From an uncultured Aquincola sp. (GTDB lineage Bacteria; Pseudomonadota; Gammaproteobacteria; Burkholderiales; Burkholderiaceae): DNA of 6,960 nt. This document shows, one piece after another, positions 1-6,342 of this stretch; the stretch's first letter is position 1; the number at the start of each line of letters is the position of its first letter. The DNA is taken from assembly GCA_937883885.1 (NCBI GenBank), contig CAKZXL010000620.1, forward strand, positions 1 through 6,960. The letters are read 5' to 3'. The translations under genes and the position numbers were made by a program. The notes under the pieces were generated by a model. It was not told the origin of the DNA. It did not search any database and was given only the letters and a program-made list of their open reading frames with translations.

Positions 1-335
1 CGCTCGCGCCGCACCGGCTTGGTCAGGTAGTCCACCGCGTCCAGCTCGAAGGCCTGCAGCGCATGGTCGGCATGGGCGGTGACAAACACCACCGCCGGCA
101 GCTTGGGCAGGCGCCTGAGATCTGCCGCCAGCTGCATGCCGTTGCTGCCGGGCATCTGCACGTCCAGCAGCACCGCGTCGCAGGGGCGGCTGGCCAGCCA
201 GTCCAGCGCCTGCGTGGCGTTGCCGGCCTCGCCGGCCACCTCGCAGCGCGGCTCGGGGCAGTCGCGCACCAGTGCGGCCAGGCGCAGGCGGGCCAGCGGT
301 TCGTCGTCGACGATCAACAGTCGCAGCGGGCTCAT
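1..335 (-). CDS. algR: AlgR/LytTR-family response regulator, N-terminal receiver domain (C-terminus beyond window)
   Basis: This is the receiver half of a two-component response regulator, cut by the left edge after 111 residues. Reading from ATG at 335-333, it begins MSPLRLLIVDDEPLARLRL, with the acidic pair D10-D11. The predicted phospho-acceptor is D58 in LLDVQMPG. The switch residue is T86 in FVTAHAD, and the conserved lysine is K106 in DYLTKP. The 'VDDEPLAR' opening and the 'HALQAFELDAVDYLTKP' stretch are typical of LytTR/AlgR regulators, whose C-terminal LytTR DNA-binding domain would lie outside the window. It starts 7 bases after the stop of the kinase gene, so the two are almost certainly co-transcribed and form a cognate pair. 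No strong Shine-Dalgarno precedes the start, which fits translation coupled to the kinase. The symbol rests on the argH-algZ-algR neighbourhood; the LytTR domain itself is inferred, not seen. Confidence 0.88.
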   Translation of the reverse strand, partial: MSPLRLLIVDDEPLARLRLAALVRDCPEPRCEVAGEAGNATQALDWLASRPCDAVLLDVQMPGSNGMQLAADLRRLPKLPAVVFVTAHADHALQAFELDAVDYLTKPVRRE

Positions 336-342
336 GGGCGGT

Positions 343-1476
343 TCAGCGGGGGCTCAACGGTTCATCGGGCAGGGTGATGCGCACGCGCCACCAGCCGTCC
401 AGCCGGCGGGCGTCGAAGCGGGCGGCCAGGTCGTGCATCAGTCGCAGCCGCTCCTGCACATTGGCCAGCGCGATGCCGTGGCCGGCCGGGGCGGGGGCGG
501 CGCTGCTGTCGGCCAATGTGTTGTCGATGCTGACGATGACCTCGCCCCGTCGCAGCTCGGTGCGCACCCGCAGCACGCCGCCATCGGCCGCCGGCTCAAT
601 GCCGTGGCGCACCGCGTTTTCCACCAGCGGCTGCAGCAGCAGCGGCGGCACGCGCGCGCGGCCGGCGGCTTCGTCCAATTCCCACAGCAGCCGCAGCCGC
701 GGGCCGAAGCGCACCTGCTCAATGGCCAGGTAACGCTGGGCCAGCGCCAGTTCTTCGGCCAGGGTGACGGCGCTGCGCTGCTCGGCCACCGCGGTGCGAA
801 ACAGTTCGGCCAGGTCTTCCAGCACCTGTTCGGCCTTGGCCGGGTCCACCTGCACCAGCGCCAGCGCGGTGTTCAGCGCATTGAACAGGAAGTGCGGCCG
901 GATGCGCGACTGCAGCTCGGCCAGCCGCGCATCGGCGTCGGCCGGTCGCAGCGAGCGGGCGCGCGACTCGATCCACAGCGCCAGCGGCAGCGCCAGCGCC
1001 GCGCCGGCCAGCGGCAGGGCCAGCAGCTGCGGGCCGCCCAGCGGCGGCAGGCCCCAGGCCGTGGCCAGGCCGGTGCTGCCGGCGCCCGCCAGGTCGGCCA
1101 GCCCGTTGACGGCCGCCGCCGCGCCCAGGCCCGCCAGTGCCGCCACCGCGCCCAGCGCGGTGAGCACGGCCACCCGCCGCGCCACGGCCAGGCGCGCCAG
1201 CGGCCGGCGCAGCGCGCAGCCCAGCAGCAGCCACAGCAGCGTGCCGCCCATGCCGGCAAAGATGGCCGGTGCCAGCGCCGCCAGCGCCTGCGCCCAGCTG
1301 CCGGCGCCCCACAGCACCGCCAGCAGCGCCGCCGCCTGCACCGCCAGCAGCGCCCGGAACGCCAAGGCCGGCTGGCACAGCCGCCAGCCGTCTTCGCCCG
1401 GCGCGGCGCGGCCTGCCGGCGCCGATGCCGGCTCGGCGGGGGCGGCGGGTGCCAGGGTGTCAGCAGGCCAGGTCAT
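343..1476 (-). CDS. algZ: AlgZ/FimS (LytS-type) membrane sensor histidine kinase
   Basis: Predicted inner-membrane sensor kinase of the His_kinase/HATPase_c type (AlgZ, FimS, LytS, YehU), 377 aa from ATG at 1476-1474. An Ala/Pro-rich cytoplasmic N-terminus (about 1-40) is followed by four likely membrane segments near residues 43-62, 66-87, 101-121 and 147-168. The phospho-accepting motif is [10 protein letters not shown] with H195. The N-box is VENAVRHG (285-292) and the G-box GHGIALANV (332-340). The protein ends at residue 377. There is no periplasmic sensor domain, as is usual for this family, so the signal is probably sensed in or near the membrane. An in-frame TTG at 1539 would add 21 residues, but the ATG is preferred because the longer form begins only 21 bases from argH and adds nothing recognisable. 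In Pseudomonas the homologous pair controls alginate and twitching motility; targets here are unknown. Confidence 0.87.
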   Translation of the reverse strand: MTWPADTLAPAAPAEPASAPAGRAAPGEDGWRLCQPALAFRALLAVQAAALLAVLWGAGSWAQALAALAPAIFAGMGGTLLWLLLGCALRRPLARLAVARRVAVLTALGAVAALAGLGAAAAVNGLADLAGAGSTGLATAWGLPPLGGPQLLALPLAGAALALPLALWIESRARSLRPADADARLAELQSRIRPHFLFNALNTALALVQVDPAKAEQVLEDLAELFRTAVAEQRSAVTLAEELALAQRYLAIEQVRFGPRLRLLWELDEAAGRARVPPLLLQPLVENAVRHGIEPAADGGVLRVRTELRRGEVIVSIDNTLADSSAAPAPAGHGIALANVQERLRLMHDLAARFDARRLDGWWRVRITLPDEPLSPR

Positions 1477-1559
1477 CGCGGGGTGGGTCGATAAACTCTC
1501 GGGTTCCGCGCGATTGTCCGCGCTGCGCTGCACCTTCAACGCCGATCCGGCCTGCCGTC
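1477..1559. promoter_or_regulatory. Divergent spacer between algZ and argH (promoter region inferred)
   Basis: These 83 bases separate the start codons of the kinase (minus) and argH (plus), so both promoters must lie here or reach into the flanking coding sequence. It contains a relatively A/T-rich patch, GATAAACT at about 1490-1497, in an otherwise GC-rich spacer. I found no convincing -35/-10 pair at 16-18 base spacing in either direction, and no strong Shine-Dalgarno before argH. The regulatory role is inferred from gene orientation only. Confidence 0.4.
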
Positions 1560-2957
1560 ATGTCCACCAATCAACTCGACAAAAAATCCCAAGCCTGGTC
1601 GGCCCTGTTCTCCGAGCCGATGAGCGAGCTGGTCAAGCGCTACACCGCCAGCGTCGACTTCGACAAGCGCCTGTGGCAGGCCGACATCGAAGGCAGCCTG
1701 GCCCATGCCGACATGCTGGCCGCGCAGGGCGTGATCGGCGCCGACGACCTGGCCGCCATCCAGCGCGGCATGGCGCAGATCCGCAGCGAGATCGAGGCCG
1801 GCACCTTCGAATGGAAGCTGGACCTGGAAGACGTGCACCTGAACGTGGAAGCGCGCCTGACCCAGCTGGTGGGCGACGCCGGCAAGCGGCTGCACACCGG
1901 CCGCTCGCGCAACGACCAGGTGGCCACCGACGTGCGGCTGTGGCTGCGCGGCGAGATCGATGCGCTGCTGCCGCTGCTGGCGCAGATGCAGCGCGCGCTG
2001 GTGAGCGTGGCCGACCAGAACACCGAGACCATCCTGCCCGGCTTCACCCACATGCAGGTGGCCCAGCCGGTGAGCTTTGCCCACCACATGCTGGCCTATG
2101 TGGAAATGTTCGCCCGCGACGCCGAGCGCCTGGCCGACGTGCGCAAGCGGGTGAACCGCCTGCCGCTGGGCGCCGCCGCGCTGGCCGGCACCAGCTACCC
2201 GCTGGACCGTGAGCGCGTGGCCCGCACGCTGGGCTTTGATGGCGTGTGCCAGAACAGCCTGGACGCGGTGAGCGACCGCGACTTCGCGATCGAGTTCAGC
2301 GCCTTTGCCAGCATCACGATGATGCACGTCAGCCGCCTGGCCGAAGAGATCGTGCTGTGGATGAGCCAGAACTTCGCCTTCATCGACCTGGCCGACCGCT
2401 ACTGCACCGGCTCGTCGATCATGCCGCAGAAGCGCAACCCCGACGTGGCCGAACTGGCCCGCGGCAAGAGCGGCCGCGTCTATGGCCACCTGATGGCGCT
2501 GCTGACGCTGATGAAGGGCCAGCCGCTGACCTACAACAAGGACAACCAGGAAGACAAGGAGCCGCTGTTCGACACCGTGGACACGGTGCGCGACACGCTG
2601 CGCATCATGGCCGAGATGGTGGAGGGCATCGTCGTCAAGCCCGAGGCGATGGAGCGTGCCGCGCTGCGCGGCTACGCCACCGCCACCGACCTGGCCGACT
2701 ACCTGGCCAAGCGCGGCGTGCCCTTCCGCGACGCGCACGAGGTGGTGGCCCATGCGGTCAAGACCTGCCTGCAGCGCGGCATCGACCTGGCCGAGCTGCC
2801 GCTGGCCGAGATGAAGGCGCTGAACCCCGCGGTGGGCGATGACGTGCAGCAGGTGCTGACGCTGCGCGGCTCGCTCGGCGCCCGCAACGTGCTGGGCGGC
2901 ACGGCGCCGGTGCAGGTGCGCGCGCAGGTGGCGCGCCACAAGGCGCGGCTGGGCTGA
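1560..2957 (+). CDS. argH: Argininosuccinate lyase
   Basis: Cytoplasmic enzyme (EC 4.3.2.1) that splits L-argininosuccinate into arginine and fumarate, the last step of arginine biosynthesis. It is 465 aa, the usual length for bacterial ArgH, and intact. It belongs to the aspartase/fumarase superfamily. Three conserved regions are visible: C1 around HTGRSRNDQ (112-120); C2 around [10 protein letters not shown] (161-170), with H164 as the expected catalytic acid/base partner; and the superfamily signature [11 protein letters not shown] (284-294), whose serine (S285/S286) lies on the mobile catalytic loop. [12 protein letters not shown] (327-338) and GATD-like [13 protein letters not shown] (371-383) are also ArgH-typical. 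ATG at 1560 is chosen because the sequence [20 protein letters not shown] matches the normal N-terminus; upstream in-frame residues are low complexity. It is transcribed away from algZ and is followed after 33 bases by the ATPase gene. Confidence 0.98.
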   Translation: MSTNQLDKKSQAWSALFSEPMSELVKRYTASVDFDKRLWQADIEGSLAHADMLAAQGVIGADDLAAIQRGMAQIRSEIEAGTFEWKLDLEDVHLNVEARLTQLVGDAGKRLHTGRSRNDQVATDVRLWLRGEIDALLPLLAQMQRALVSVADQNTETILPGFTHMQVAQPVSFAHHMLAYVEMFARDAERLADVRKRVNRLPLGAAALAGTSYPLDRERVARTLGFDGVCQNSLDAVSDRDFAIEFSAFASITMMHVSRLAEEIVLWMSQNFAFIDLADRYCTGSSIMPQKRNPDVAELARGKSGRVYGHLMALLTLMKGQPLTYNKDNQEDKEPLFDTVDTVRDTLRIMAEMVEGIVVKPEAMERAALRGYATATDLADYLAKRGVPFRDAHEVVAHAVKTCLQRGIDLAELPLAEMKALNPAVGDDVQQVLTLRGSLGARNVLGGTAPVQVRAQVARHKARLG

Positions 2958-2974
2958 GAACGCGCCTCAACCCC

Positions 2975-2986
2975 AGGTGAGTGGAG
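2975..2986 (+). promoter_or_regulatory. Ribosome binding site of the ATPase gene
   Basis: The short argH-ATPase spacer contains AGGTGAGTGGAG, with GGAG at 2983-2986, four bases before ATG at 2991. This supports the ATG at 2991 as the start. The spacer (2958-2990) holds no visible hairpin terminator, so read-through from argH is possible. Confidence 0.55.
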
Positions 2987-2990
2987 CCCT

Positions 2991-4274
2991 ATGCTGCAGA
3001 CCCTGAAGATGACGGGCGTAGGCCCAGCCAGCGAGTTGGGTCCGATCACGTTCTCGCCACGGATGAACTTCCTTACGGGAGACAACGGACTCGGGAAAAG
3101 CTTTTTCCTGGATGTGGCCTGGTGGGCACTCACCCGCACCTGGGCGCGCGGCGTGCCCGCATCGCCGCAACCCGACGCCAAAACGGCCAAGATCACCTTC
3201 AGCTACACCAAGGCGACCCCACCGGCCTATGAAGAGACGGTGGTCTACAAGCACAGCGCTCAGAGCTGGCCGCTCAAGCAGGGGCGACCGCCGATCCCCG
3301 GCGTGGTCATCTATGCGGGTGTGGATGGCAGCTTTTCGGTGTGGGACCCAGCTCGCAATTACTGGACCGAGCAGAACCCTGAAGTTGCCAAGGTCCGTGC
3401 CTTCAACTTCTCGCCGGAGCAGGTCTGGCTGGGGCTGCCCGCGGACGAGGACGCCAAGCAGCCGAAAGCATGGCACTGCAAGGGGCTGATCTCCGACTGG
3501 GTTCGCTGGCAGGGCGCCAACATGCCGGAGTTCAGCGACCTGGTGAAGGTGCTGGATGCGCTGTCTCCTTCGGGGGTGGAGAAGCTGACGCCGGGCCAGC
3601 CCATGCGCGTGGGCGACGATGTGACCGACCAGCCGTCGCTGCGCATGCCCTATGCGCAAGATGTGCCCTTGGTGCATGCATCTGCGGGCATGCGGCGGAT
3701 TGCGGCGCTGGCCTATCTGCTGGTCTGGACCTGGCGCGAGCACGAGCGCGCTTGTGCCCGGCAGCGCCAGAAGACGGCCAAGGAGGTCATCTTCCTGATC
3801 GATGAAGTGGAGTGTCACCTGCATCCCCAGTGGCAGCGGCGGGTCGTTCCGGCGCTGCTGTCGGTGATGCAGGCACTCACAGGACGCCGGGTGCCGGTGC
3901 AACTCATCGTGGCCACGCATTCGCCGCTGGTGCTGGCCTCGGTAGAGCCCACCTTTGATGCGGAGCAGGACACCGTCTTCAGTCTGCGATTGAACGGTGG
4001 CCAGGCGGTGATCGAGCCGGAGCCGTGGGCCAAGCAGGGTGACGTGACGAACTGGCTTGTTTCACCGGCCTTCGGCCTGGAACAGGCGCGATCGGTGGAG
4101 GCCGAAGCGGCGATCGAGGCGGCCGAGGCCCTCATGCGAGGTGCAACAGACCTGCCGGCGAACCTGAACACCCACAAGAAGATTGATCAGGAACTGCGTC
4201 GCGTGCTGCCGGGTCATGACACCTTCTGGCCGCGCTGGATCGTCTCAACCCAGCGCCGCGAGCTCGGATCGTGA
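2991..4274 (+). CDS. ABC/RecF-like AAA ATPase, putative PtuA-like component of an ATPase-HNH defence pair
   Basis: A 427-aa soluble ATPase of the AAA_21/SMC-like class. Seen directly: Walker A GDNGLGKS (30-37); an ABC-signature-like HASAGMRR (229-236) just before a helix; Walker B VIFLIDEVE (266-274) followed by CHLHPQWQ, the usual 'E-x-HLHP' extension of this class; and a switch histidine in VATHSPLVLAS (307-317, H310). Between Walker A and the signature lies about 190 residues without a long coiled coil, so it is a compact head rather than a Rad50/SMC arm. The tail ends with an Arg/Trp-rich FWPRWIV (412-418). Its stop overlaps the start of an HNH nuclease gene by 4 bases. Adjacent ATPase plus HNH genes are the architecture of Septu (PtuA-PtuB), where the ATPase is thought to sense infection and license the nuclease. 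Defence is therefore inferred from domains and context. It could also be an OLD-like DNA repair ATPase. Composition is less GC-rich than argH. Confidence 0.85.
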   Translation: MLQTLKMTGVGPASELGPITFSPRMNFLTGDNGLGKSFFLDVAWWALTRTWARGVPASPQPDAKTAKITFSYTKATPPAYEETVVYKHSAQSWPLKQGRPPIPGVVIYAGVDGSFSVWDPARNYWTEQNPEVAKVRAFNFSPEQVWLGLPADEDAKQPKAWHCKGLISDWVRWQGANMPEFSDLVKVLDALSPSGVEKLTPGQPMRVGDDVTDQPSLRMPYAQDVPLVHASAGMRRIAALAYLLVWTWREHERACARQRQKTAKEVIFLIDEVECHLHPQWQRRVVPALLSVMQALTGRRVPVQLIVATHSPLVLASVEPTFDAEQDTVFSLRLNGGQAVIEPEPWAKQGDVTNWLVSPAFGLEQARSVEAEAAIEAAEALMRGATDLPANLNTHKKIDQELRRVLPGHDTFWPRWIVSTQRRELGS

Positions 4275-4867
4275 CTCCCGTTGACAAGCGGAAGTTGTAC
4301 AAAAGGGGTGCCGCCTGGCTGGCAGCTCACCCGAAGGCGACGCGCAAGCACAAGCGGGTGAAAGACCTGTGGAGCCCGTTTCGCATGCACCTGGCCGCTG
4401 CATTCGACGACCGCTGTGGCTACGGCGCCATGTACGAGCCCAGCGGCACAGTGGACCATGTCAAGCCGGTGTCAACCCACGAGGCGCTGGCGTACGAGTG
4501 GCAAAACTATCGCTACGTCTCCGGCTGGATCAACAGCGCGAAGAGCAAGAGTGGCGAGGTGCTGGACCCCTGCAGCGTCAAGGCGGGTTGGTTCAAGATC
4601 CTGCTGCCTTCGCTGCAACTGGTCGCTGTCGAGGCGAACATTCCGCAACGCTTTCGGCGCAGGGCCCTCGACACTGTGCAGAACCTGCATCTGGCGCATG
4701 ACGAGAGGATCTTGAGGCAACGGCGTGAGTGGCTGGCTCAGTACGACTCGGGGGCCATCACGTTGACGGCGCTTCGCCGCTTCGCTCCGTTGATCGCCGA
4801 GGCCGTGGAGGAGCGTGATGCTGCCGCCGCGGCAGCCCAACTCGCTGCGGGCGGCGCGCCTTTGTGA
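4271..4867 (+). CDS. Divergent HNH-type nuclease, putative PtuB-like effector
   Basis: A 198-aa protein with an HNH (beta-beta-alpha metal) nuclease core at residues 49-93. Seen: RCGYGAMY (48-55), TVDHVKP (60-66) with D62-H63 as metal ligand/general base, YEWQNYRY (75-82) with N79 as the middle N, and INSAKSK (87-93) supplying the final N/K positions. In most HNH proteins of this kind the first motif is C-x-x-C and a second cysteine pair binds structural zinc. Here only C49 and C101 are present, so the zinc knuckle seems lost or altered. The N-terminus is strongly basic (residues 6-32), plausible for DNA or RNA contact, and the C-terminus is an Ala-rich helix (180-194). It starts with GTG at 4271, sharing GTGA with the ATPase stop, which indicates translational coupling. 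Role as a nuclease effector controlled by the ATPase is inferred; a non-catalytic role is possible. Confidence 0.78.
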   Translation: MTPVDKRKLYKRGAAWLAAHPKATRKHKRVKDLWSPFRMHLAAAFDDRCGYGAMYEPSGTVDHVKPVSTHEALAYEWQNYRYVSGWINSAKSKSGEVLDPCSVKAGWFKILLPSLQLVAVEANIPQRFRRRALDTVQNLHLAHDERILRQRREWLAQYDSGAITLTALRRFAPLIAEAVEERDAAAAAAQLAAGGAPL

Positions 4868-4868
4868 C

Positions 4869-5342
4869 TCACACCGGCACCTGCAGACCCACCTTGATCG
4901 CATCGATCACCACCTGGGTGTTGATGCGGCGGATCTGCGGGATGTCGGTCATCAGCCGCTCGCACAGCGCGTCGTAGGCGGCCATGTCGCGCGCCATCAC
5001 CACGGCCACCAGGTCGGTGGTGCCGGTCACGTAGTACACCTGCTGGATCGCATCCTCGCGCGCCGCCCAGGCGCGGAAGGCGGCCAGCGCCGGGTAGTTG
5101 TCGCGGTCGATCTCGATGCCGGCGATCAGCGTCACGCTCGGCCCCACGGCCTGACGGTCGAGCACCGCCACCTCGGCGCGGATCACGCCTTGCGCCCGCA
5201 GCCGCTTCAGGCGCCGCTGCACCGCCGAGGCCGACAGGCCCACCTGCTGCGCGATGGCCTCGGCCTTGCGCTGGTTGTCGCGCTGCACGATGTCCAGGAT
5301 CTGGCGGTCGAAGCTGTCCAGGGGGTCGGGGGTCGTCGTCAT
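4869..5342 (-). CDS. Lrp/AsnC-family transcriptional regulator
   Basis: A 157-aa regulator, the standard length for the feast/famine (Lrp/AsnC) family. After a short tail, an N-terminal helix-turn-helix (about 10-55) reads FDRQILDIVQRDNQRKAEAIAQ then VGLSASAVQRRLKRLRAQGVI; SASAVQRRLKRL is the recognition helix. A C-terminal RAM ligand-binding/oligomerisation domain spans about 67-150, with the effector loop YYVTGTTDLV (103-112). Such proteins form dimers to octamers and respond to amino acids. ATG at 5342-5340 is preferred over an in-frame GTG at 5471 because the additional 43 residues are low-complexity and unlike the family. It is divergent from an amino-acid binding protein and methyltransferase gene, the classic placement of an Lrp-type regulator beside its target, so local control of that operon is likely. 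Its stop lies one base from the HNH stop, in convergent orientation. Which amino acid it senses cannot be read. Confidence 0.93.
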   Translation of the reverse strand: MTTTPDPLDSFDRQILDIVQRDNQRKAEAIAQQVGLSASAVQRRLKRLRAQGVIRAEVAVLDRQAVGPSVTLIAGIEIDRDNYPALAAFRAWAAREDAIQQVYYVTGTTDLVAVVMARDMAAYDALCERLMTDIPQIRRINTQVVIDAIKVGLQVPV

Positions 5343-5351
5343 CGCGCAAAG
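5343..5351. repeat. CGCGCAAAG, left half of a 9-bp inverted repeat
   Basis: CGCGCAAAG lies directly upstream of the Lrp start codon. Its perfect reverse complement, CTTTGCGCG, is at 5430-5438, within the same divergent spacer. The pair is a candidate set of half-sites for the adjacent regulator; this is inference. Confidence 0.4.
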
Positions 5352-5354
5352 TAT

Positions 5355-5368
5355 CGGCGCAAGCGCCG
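5355..5368. repeat. Short palindrome CGGCGC-AA-GCGCCG upstream of the Lrp gene
   Basis: Two 6-base arms, CGGCGC (5355-5360) and GCGCCG (5363-5368), are separated by AA. It begins 13 bases before the Lrp start codon, where an autoregulatory operator or a leader hairpin could sit. Short GC palindromes are common by chance in DNA this GC-rich, so the function is uncertain. Confidence 0.35.
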
Positions 5369-5429
5369 TGTGCGGCTTGGCTGCGCTGCAGCCTTCGCCT
5401 GCGCCGTTTGGCCGCGCAGGCCCTGGCCG

Positions 5430-5438
5430 CTTTGCGCG
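5430..5438. repeat. CTTTGCGCG, right half of the 9-bp inverted repeat
   Basis: Exact reverse complement of 5343-5351. Near matches in the same orientation follow at 5477-5485 (CTTTGCAGC) and at 5501-5509 (CTTTGCGCC, just inside the binding-protein gene). This gives three CTTTGC elements on the plus strand around the operon start. An operator role is inferred. Confidence 0.4.
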
Positions 5439-5495
5439 TGCGCCGCGCTGTGGCTGCCCAGAATGTTGCACCCCCCCTTTGCAGCCACTTCACCG

Positions 5496-6314
5496 ATGAC
5501 CTTTGCGCCTTTGTCCCGCCGTCTCACCCTGGCCTGCCTGGGCAGTGCCCTGCTGCTGGCCGCCTGCGGCAAGCCGGCTGAACCGGCCGCCGTTGCGGCC
5601 GCCTCGCAGCCCGCAGCCGCCCCGGCGCCGCGCGTCATCGTGGTGGGCACCGACCCGGTGTACCCGCCCTTCGAATGGCAGGACGACAAGGGCGAGATCG
5701 TCGGCTTCGAGATCGACCTGATGAAGGCCATTGCCGAACGCGCCGGCCTGCAGGTGAAGTTCGTCGCCACGCCGTGGGAAGGCATGTTCAATGCGCTGGC
5801 CCAGGGCGACCGCGATGCGCTGATGCATGCCATCACCATCACCGAAGAGCGCAAGCCCACGATGGACTTCACCGAGCCTTACTTCGACGCCAGCCAGCTG
5901 ATCGCCGTGCCGCTGGACGCCAAGGTCGGCAGCATGGCCGACCTGAAGAAGCTGCGCGTGGCGGTGCAGACCGGCACCACCGGCGACGAGGTGGTGTCCA
6001 AGCTGATGGGCAAGACCAATCCGCTGATCCGCCGCTTCGAGAGCATTCCGCTGGCGCTGCGCGAGCTGGAAGCCGGCGGCGTGAATGCCGTGGTGGCCGA
6101 CAACGGCCTGGTGGCCCACTACGTGGCCAACAACGGCCAGCGCTTCAAGACGGTGAGCGATACCAGCTTCGTGCCCGAGCAGTACGGCATCGTCGTCAAG
6201 AAGGGCAATGCCGAGCTGCTGGCCCAGCTGAACGAAGGCCTGGCCAAGGTGCGTGCCGACGGCACCCATGCCAAGCTCATGACCCAGTACTTCGGCGACG
6301 CCATCGGCCGCTGA
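5496..6314 (+). CDS. Lipid-anchored family 3 amino-acid binding protein (ABC transporter SBP)
   Basis: A 272-aa extracytoplasmic solute-binding protein of SBP family 3 (polar amino acids; HisJ/GlnH/ArtJ type). It opens with a lipoprotein signal peptide, MTFAPLSRR then a hydrophobic stretch and lipobox LAAC (21-24), so C24 should be lipidated. An Ala/Pro-rich linker (26-46) leads to the two-lobed domain. That domain shows [12 protein letters not shown] (50-61), the family signature [13 protein letters not shown] (70-82), [10 protein letters not shown] (92-101), a TITEERK segment (114-120, R119 expected to hold the ligand carboxylate), TGTTGDE (159-165) and VVADN (199-203, D202 for the ligand amino group). 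ATG at 5496 gives a compact signal peptide; in-frame ATG at 5463 would add 11 residues and neither has a good Shine-Dalgarno. No permease or ATPase gene is adjacent within the window. It precedes a homocysteine methyltransferase by 28 bases, which hints at a sulfur amino acid ligand. Confidence 0.92.
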   Translation: MTFAPLSRRLTLACLGSALLLAACGKPAEPAAVAAASQPAAAPAPRVIVVGTDPVYPPFEWQDDKGEIVGFEIDLMKAIAERAGLQVKFVATPWEGMFNALAQGDRDALMHAITITEERKPTMDFTEPYFDASQLIAVPLDAKVGSMADLKKLRVAVQTGTTGDEVVSKLMGKTNPLIRRFESIPLALRELEAGGVNAVVADNGLVAHYVANNGQRFKTVSDTSFVPEQYGIVVKKGNAELLAQLNEGLAKVRADGTHAKLMTQYFGDAIGR

Positions 6315-6332
6315 GCCGGTACCACTGCGCCC

Positions 6333-6338
6333 AGGAGA
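6333..6338 (+). promoter_or_regulatory. Ribosome binding site of the homocysteine methyltransferase gene
   Basis: AGGAGA lies four bases before ATG at 6343 and fixes the start. It is the clearest Shine-Dalgarno in the window. The spacer from the binding-protein stop (6315-6342) shows no terminator, supporting an operon. Confidence 0.75.
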
Positions 6339-6342
6339 CCGC

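Larger units (their letters stand above)
5343..5495. promoter_or_regulatory. Divergent Lrp / binding-protein regulatory spacer
   Basis: This 153-base spacer must hold the promoters of both the Lrp-type gene (minus) and the binding-protein operon (plus). I could not pick a convincing sigma-70 promoter pair in either direction. It does contain repeated CTTTGC/GCAAAG sequences, a short GC-rich palindrome and a run of seven C, listed separately. An autoregulatory and target operator for the Lrp-type protein is expected here on family precedent. Confidence 0.5.

Noticed and set aside
79..1494. Long plus-strand open frames of several hundred codons opposite the sensor kinase and response regulator
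   Set aside because: They are low-complexity Gln/Arg/Ala/Gly translations produced by the GC-rich codon pattern of the minus-strand genes, with no recognisable domain.
1536..2939. A 467-codon minus-strand open frame antisense to argH
   Set aside because: Its His/Gln/Val/Ala-rich translation is the expected shadow of a GC-rich gene, and argH on the other strand is unmistakable.
4820..4836. Inverted repeat GCTGCCG-ccg-CGGCAGC near the end of the HNH gene, considered as a bidirectional terminator
   Set aside because: It lies inside the coding sequence for an Ala-rich helix and is not followed by a T-tract on either strand; GC-rich alanine codons make such repeats easily by chance.
2961..4861. 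CGCGCCT at 2961-2967 and again at 4855-4861, considered as target-site duplication around the ATPase-HNH cassette
   Set aside because: Seven bases of pure G/C-rich sequence are expected often by chance here, the right copy is inside the nuclease gene, and no transposase or terminal inverted repeats are present.
2958..4867. Possible retron (reverse transcriptase plus msr-msd RNA) associated with the ATPase-HNH pair
   Set aside because: There is no reverse transcriptase gene in the window and only 33 bases before and 1 base after the pair, so no room for a retron RNA at this locus.
5343..5471. 43-residue N-terminal extension of the Lrp-type regulator from GTG at 5471
   Set aside because: The additional residues are low complexity and unlike the family, whereas ATG at 5342 yields the normal length with the helix-turn-helix near the N-terminus.
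4815..5495. Upstream in-frame extension of the binding protein by up to 227 residues
   Set aside because: It runs antisense through the Lrp-type gene and would bury the lipoprotein signal peptide; the start at 5496 gives a proper lipobox at residue 24.
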